Source of the DNA: an uncultured Rhodospirillaceae bacterium
Lineage (GTDB): Bacteria > Pseudomonadota > Alphaproteobacteria > MPNO01
Direction: 5' to 3'
Length of the DNA: 6,237 bases
Assembly: GCA_937916005.1 (NCBI GenBank)
Contig: CALGIA010000536.1
Coordinates: forward strand, 1 to 6,237
A program made the position numbers and the translations under genes. Below the pieces are notes generated by a model. The model was not told where the DNA came from and searched no databases. It worked only from the letters and a program-made list of their open reading frames with translations. This document shows positions 5,269 through 6,237 of this stretch, piece after piece (position 1 is the first letter of the stretch; each line of letters begins with the position of its first letter).

Positions 5269-6237
5269 CTACTGCAGCGATAGCTTGTTATGGGCGTCGA
5301 GCGCGGCGACCTTATAGCATTCCGCAAGCGTCGGGTAATTGAATATAGTCTCAATGAGATAATCCAGCGTACCGTTAAGCCCCATTACACACTGGCCGAT
5401 ATGAATTAATTCTGTCGCGCCTGTCCCAATGATATGGGCGCCCAGTATCTTCCGTGTTTCGCGGTGAACCAGCAGTTTCAGAAACCCGGATACGTCACCA
5501 ATAATTTGCCCACGGGCGATTTCGCGGAACCGGGCAATCCCCGTTTCATAGGGAATTTTTTCTTCGGTCAGAGAGCGCTCTGTTTTTCCAACCATGGAAA
5601 TTTCGGGTATTGCGTAAATTCCAACCGGAAAGTTTTCCGGCATTGGGCCGGAATCCACTCCGAAAGCTTTACAGGCCGCTAATCTACCCTGTTCGGAAGA
5701 TGTGGCGGCCAGACTCGGGAATCCAATGACATCCCCCGCGGCAAAGATATTGGATGTTTCGGTCCGAAATTCGTCGTTTACAATGAGTCGTCCCCGTTCA
5801 TCCGCTGAAAGACCGGCGGAATTGAGTTTTAAGGAGTTGGTTGCGCCAAGTCTGCCGGCGCATATGAGTGCGAGGTCCGTCGCCATGCGCTTGCCGGACT
5901 GAAGATGCACGGCCACATGACGCCTGCCGTTCTCAAGGCGTTCCAGACGTTCGACGGTTTCGCCAAGCCGGAAAATGACGCGCATATCCCGCATCTGGTG
6001 CATAAGTTCATCGATGATTTCATCATCGAGAAATTCCAGGGGCCGGCGCCGTCCATCCACCACCGTTACGTCCACGCCAAGGGCGGCGAACATGGAGGCG
6101 TACTCAATACCGACAACGCCACAACCGATCACCACCATGGAACGGGGCAGTTCGGTCAGTCGCGGGACGTCATCGCTGGTGATGACTGCGGGGTCGGAAA
6201 TCAACAGATTATCGGGTGGCGTCGGATGTGTTCCAAC
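5269..6237 (-). CDS. sthA: Soluble NAD(P)+ transhydrogenase SthA, partial (5' end outside window)
   Basis: SthA is a cytoplasmic FAD flavoprotein that moves reducing equivalents between NADPH and NAD+, usually draining excess NADPH. The frame is open to the window edge; 322 residues are visible, beginning VGTHPTPPDN, so about 145 N-terminal residues (first FAD-binding part) are missing compared with the 466-aa E. coli enzyme. Visible: the end of the GTRPxxP-type segment (residues 2-8), the nucleotide-binding Rossmann loop IGCGVVG (37-43), the second FAD-contacting motif FAAGDVIGFPSL (165-176), and a C-terminal dimerisation domain with VGIYAIPEISMVGKTE, HRETRKILGAHIIG, ELIHIGQ and FNYPTLAECYKVAAL. 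The PTGIYxIPEIS and FNYPTxAExY patterns favour SthA over dihydrolipoamide dehydrogenase or mercuric reductase, although the N-terminal redox-cysteine region that would settle it is absent. It converges on the DUF4167 gene, 53 bp apart, and is not part of the hisS-prmC operon. Confidence 0.92.
   Translation of the reverse strand, partial: VGTHPTPPDNLLISDPAVITSDDVPRLTELPRSMVVIGCGVVGIEYASMFAALGVDVTVVDGRRRPLEFLDDEIIDELMHQMRDMRVIFRLGETVERLERLENGRRHVAVHLQSGKRMATDLALICAGRLGATNSLKLNSAGLSADERGRLIVNDEFRTETSNIFAAGDVIGFPSLAATSSEQGRLAACKAFGVDSGPMPENFPVGIYAIPEISMVGKTERSLTEEKIPYETGIARFREIARGQIIGDVSGFLKLLVHRETRKILGAHIIGTGATELIHIGQCVMGLNGTLDYLIETIFNYPTLAECYKVAALDAHNKLSLQ

Noticed and set aside
5269..6237. Dihydrolipoamide dehydrogenase or mercuric reductase as the identity of the minus-strand gene
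   Set aside because: The GIYAIPEISMVGKTE and FNYPTLAECYKVAAL segments match SthA better. The redox-cysteine region that would fully exclude the others is outside the window.

Overview
The window looks like a housekeeping region of an alphaproteobacterium. The chief reason is a DUF4167 protein right after prfA-prmC, an arrangement characteristic of that class. The RF1 anticodon-mimic PET and the PrmC sequence LDPRPDSETLVEA also fit. Base composition is moderately GC-rich throughout, and no mobile element, CRISPR array, tRNA or rRNA is visible. The HisRS is the ordinary bacterial type, and a glutamyl-tRNA reductase homologue is present. Both point to a Rhodospirillales-like or other early-branching lineage rather than Rhizobiales, Caulobacterales or Rhodobacterales; this placement is inference.

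Layout: bases 15-4519 are a tight plus-strand gene run, hisS-hemA-prfA-prmC, with gaps of 7 and 5 bp and a one-base stop/start overlap (TGATG), so it is very probably one operon. The theme is tRNA and translation termination: histidyl-tRNA synthesis, a tRNA-dependent reductase homologue, release factor RF1, and the methyltransferase that modifies the GGQ loop of RF1. Next comes a 186-bp non-coding stretch (4520-4705) rich in inverted repeats, which leads into a DUF4167 gene with a probable TTG start. From the other side, and convergent, comes sthA (soluble NAD(P)+ transhydrogenase), whose 5' end lies outside the window.

The two most notable things are these. (1) A GluTR-family gene sits in an E. 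coli-like hemA-prfA-prmC order within an otherwise alphaproteobacterial neighbourhood. Most Alphaproteobacteria make 5-aminolevulinate with ALA synthase instead. This copy keeps the catalytic Cys/Arg/His but has changes at several normally conserved positions, including the glycine-rich nucleotide-binding loop. (2) The leader before the DUF4167 gene has several nested or tandem stem-loops, one of about 15 bp, and a pair of mutually exclusive helices just before the ribosome binding site. It could be an undescribed cis-regulatory RNA or operator. Nothing in the window amounts to a clearly new defence or mobile system.
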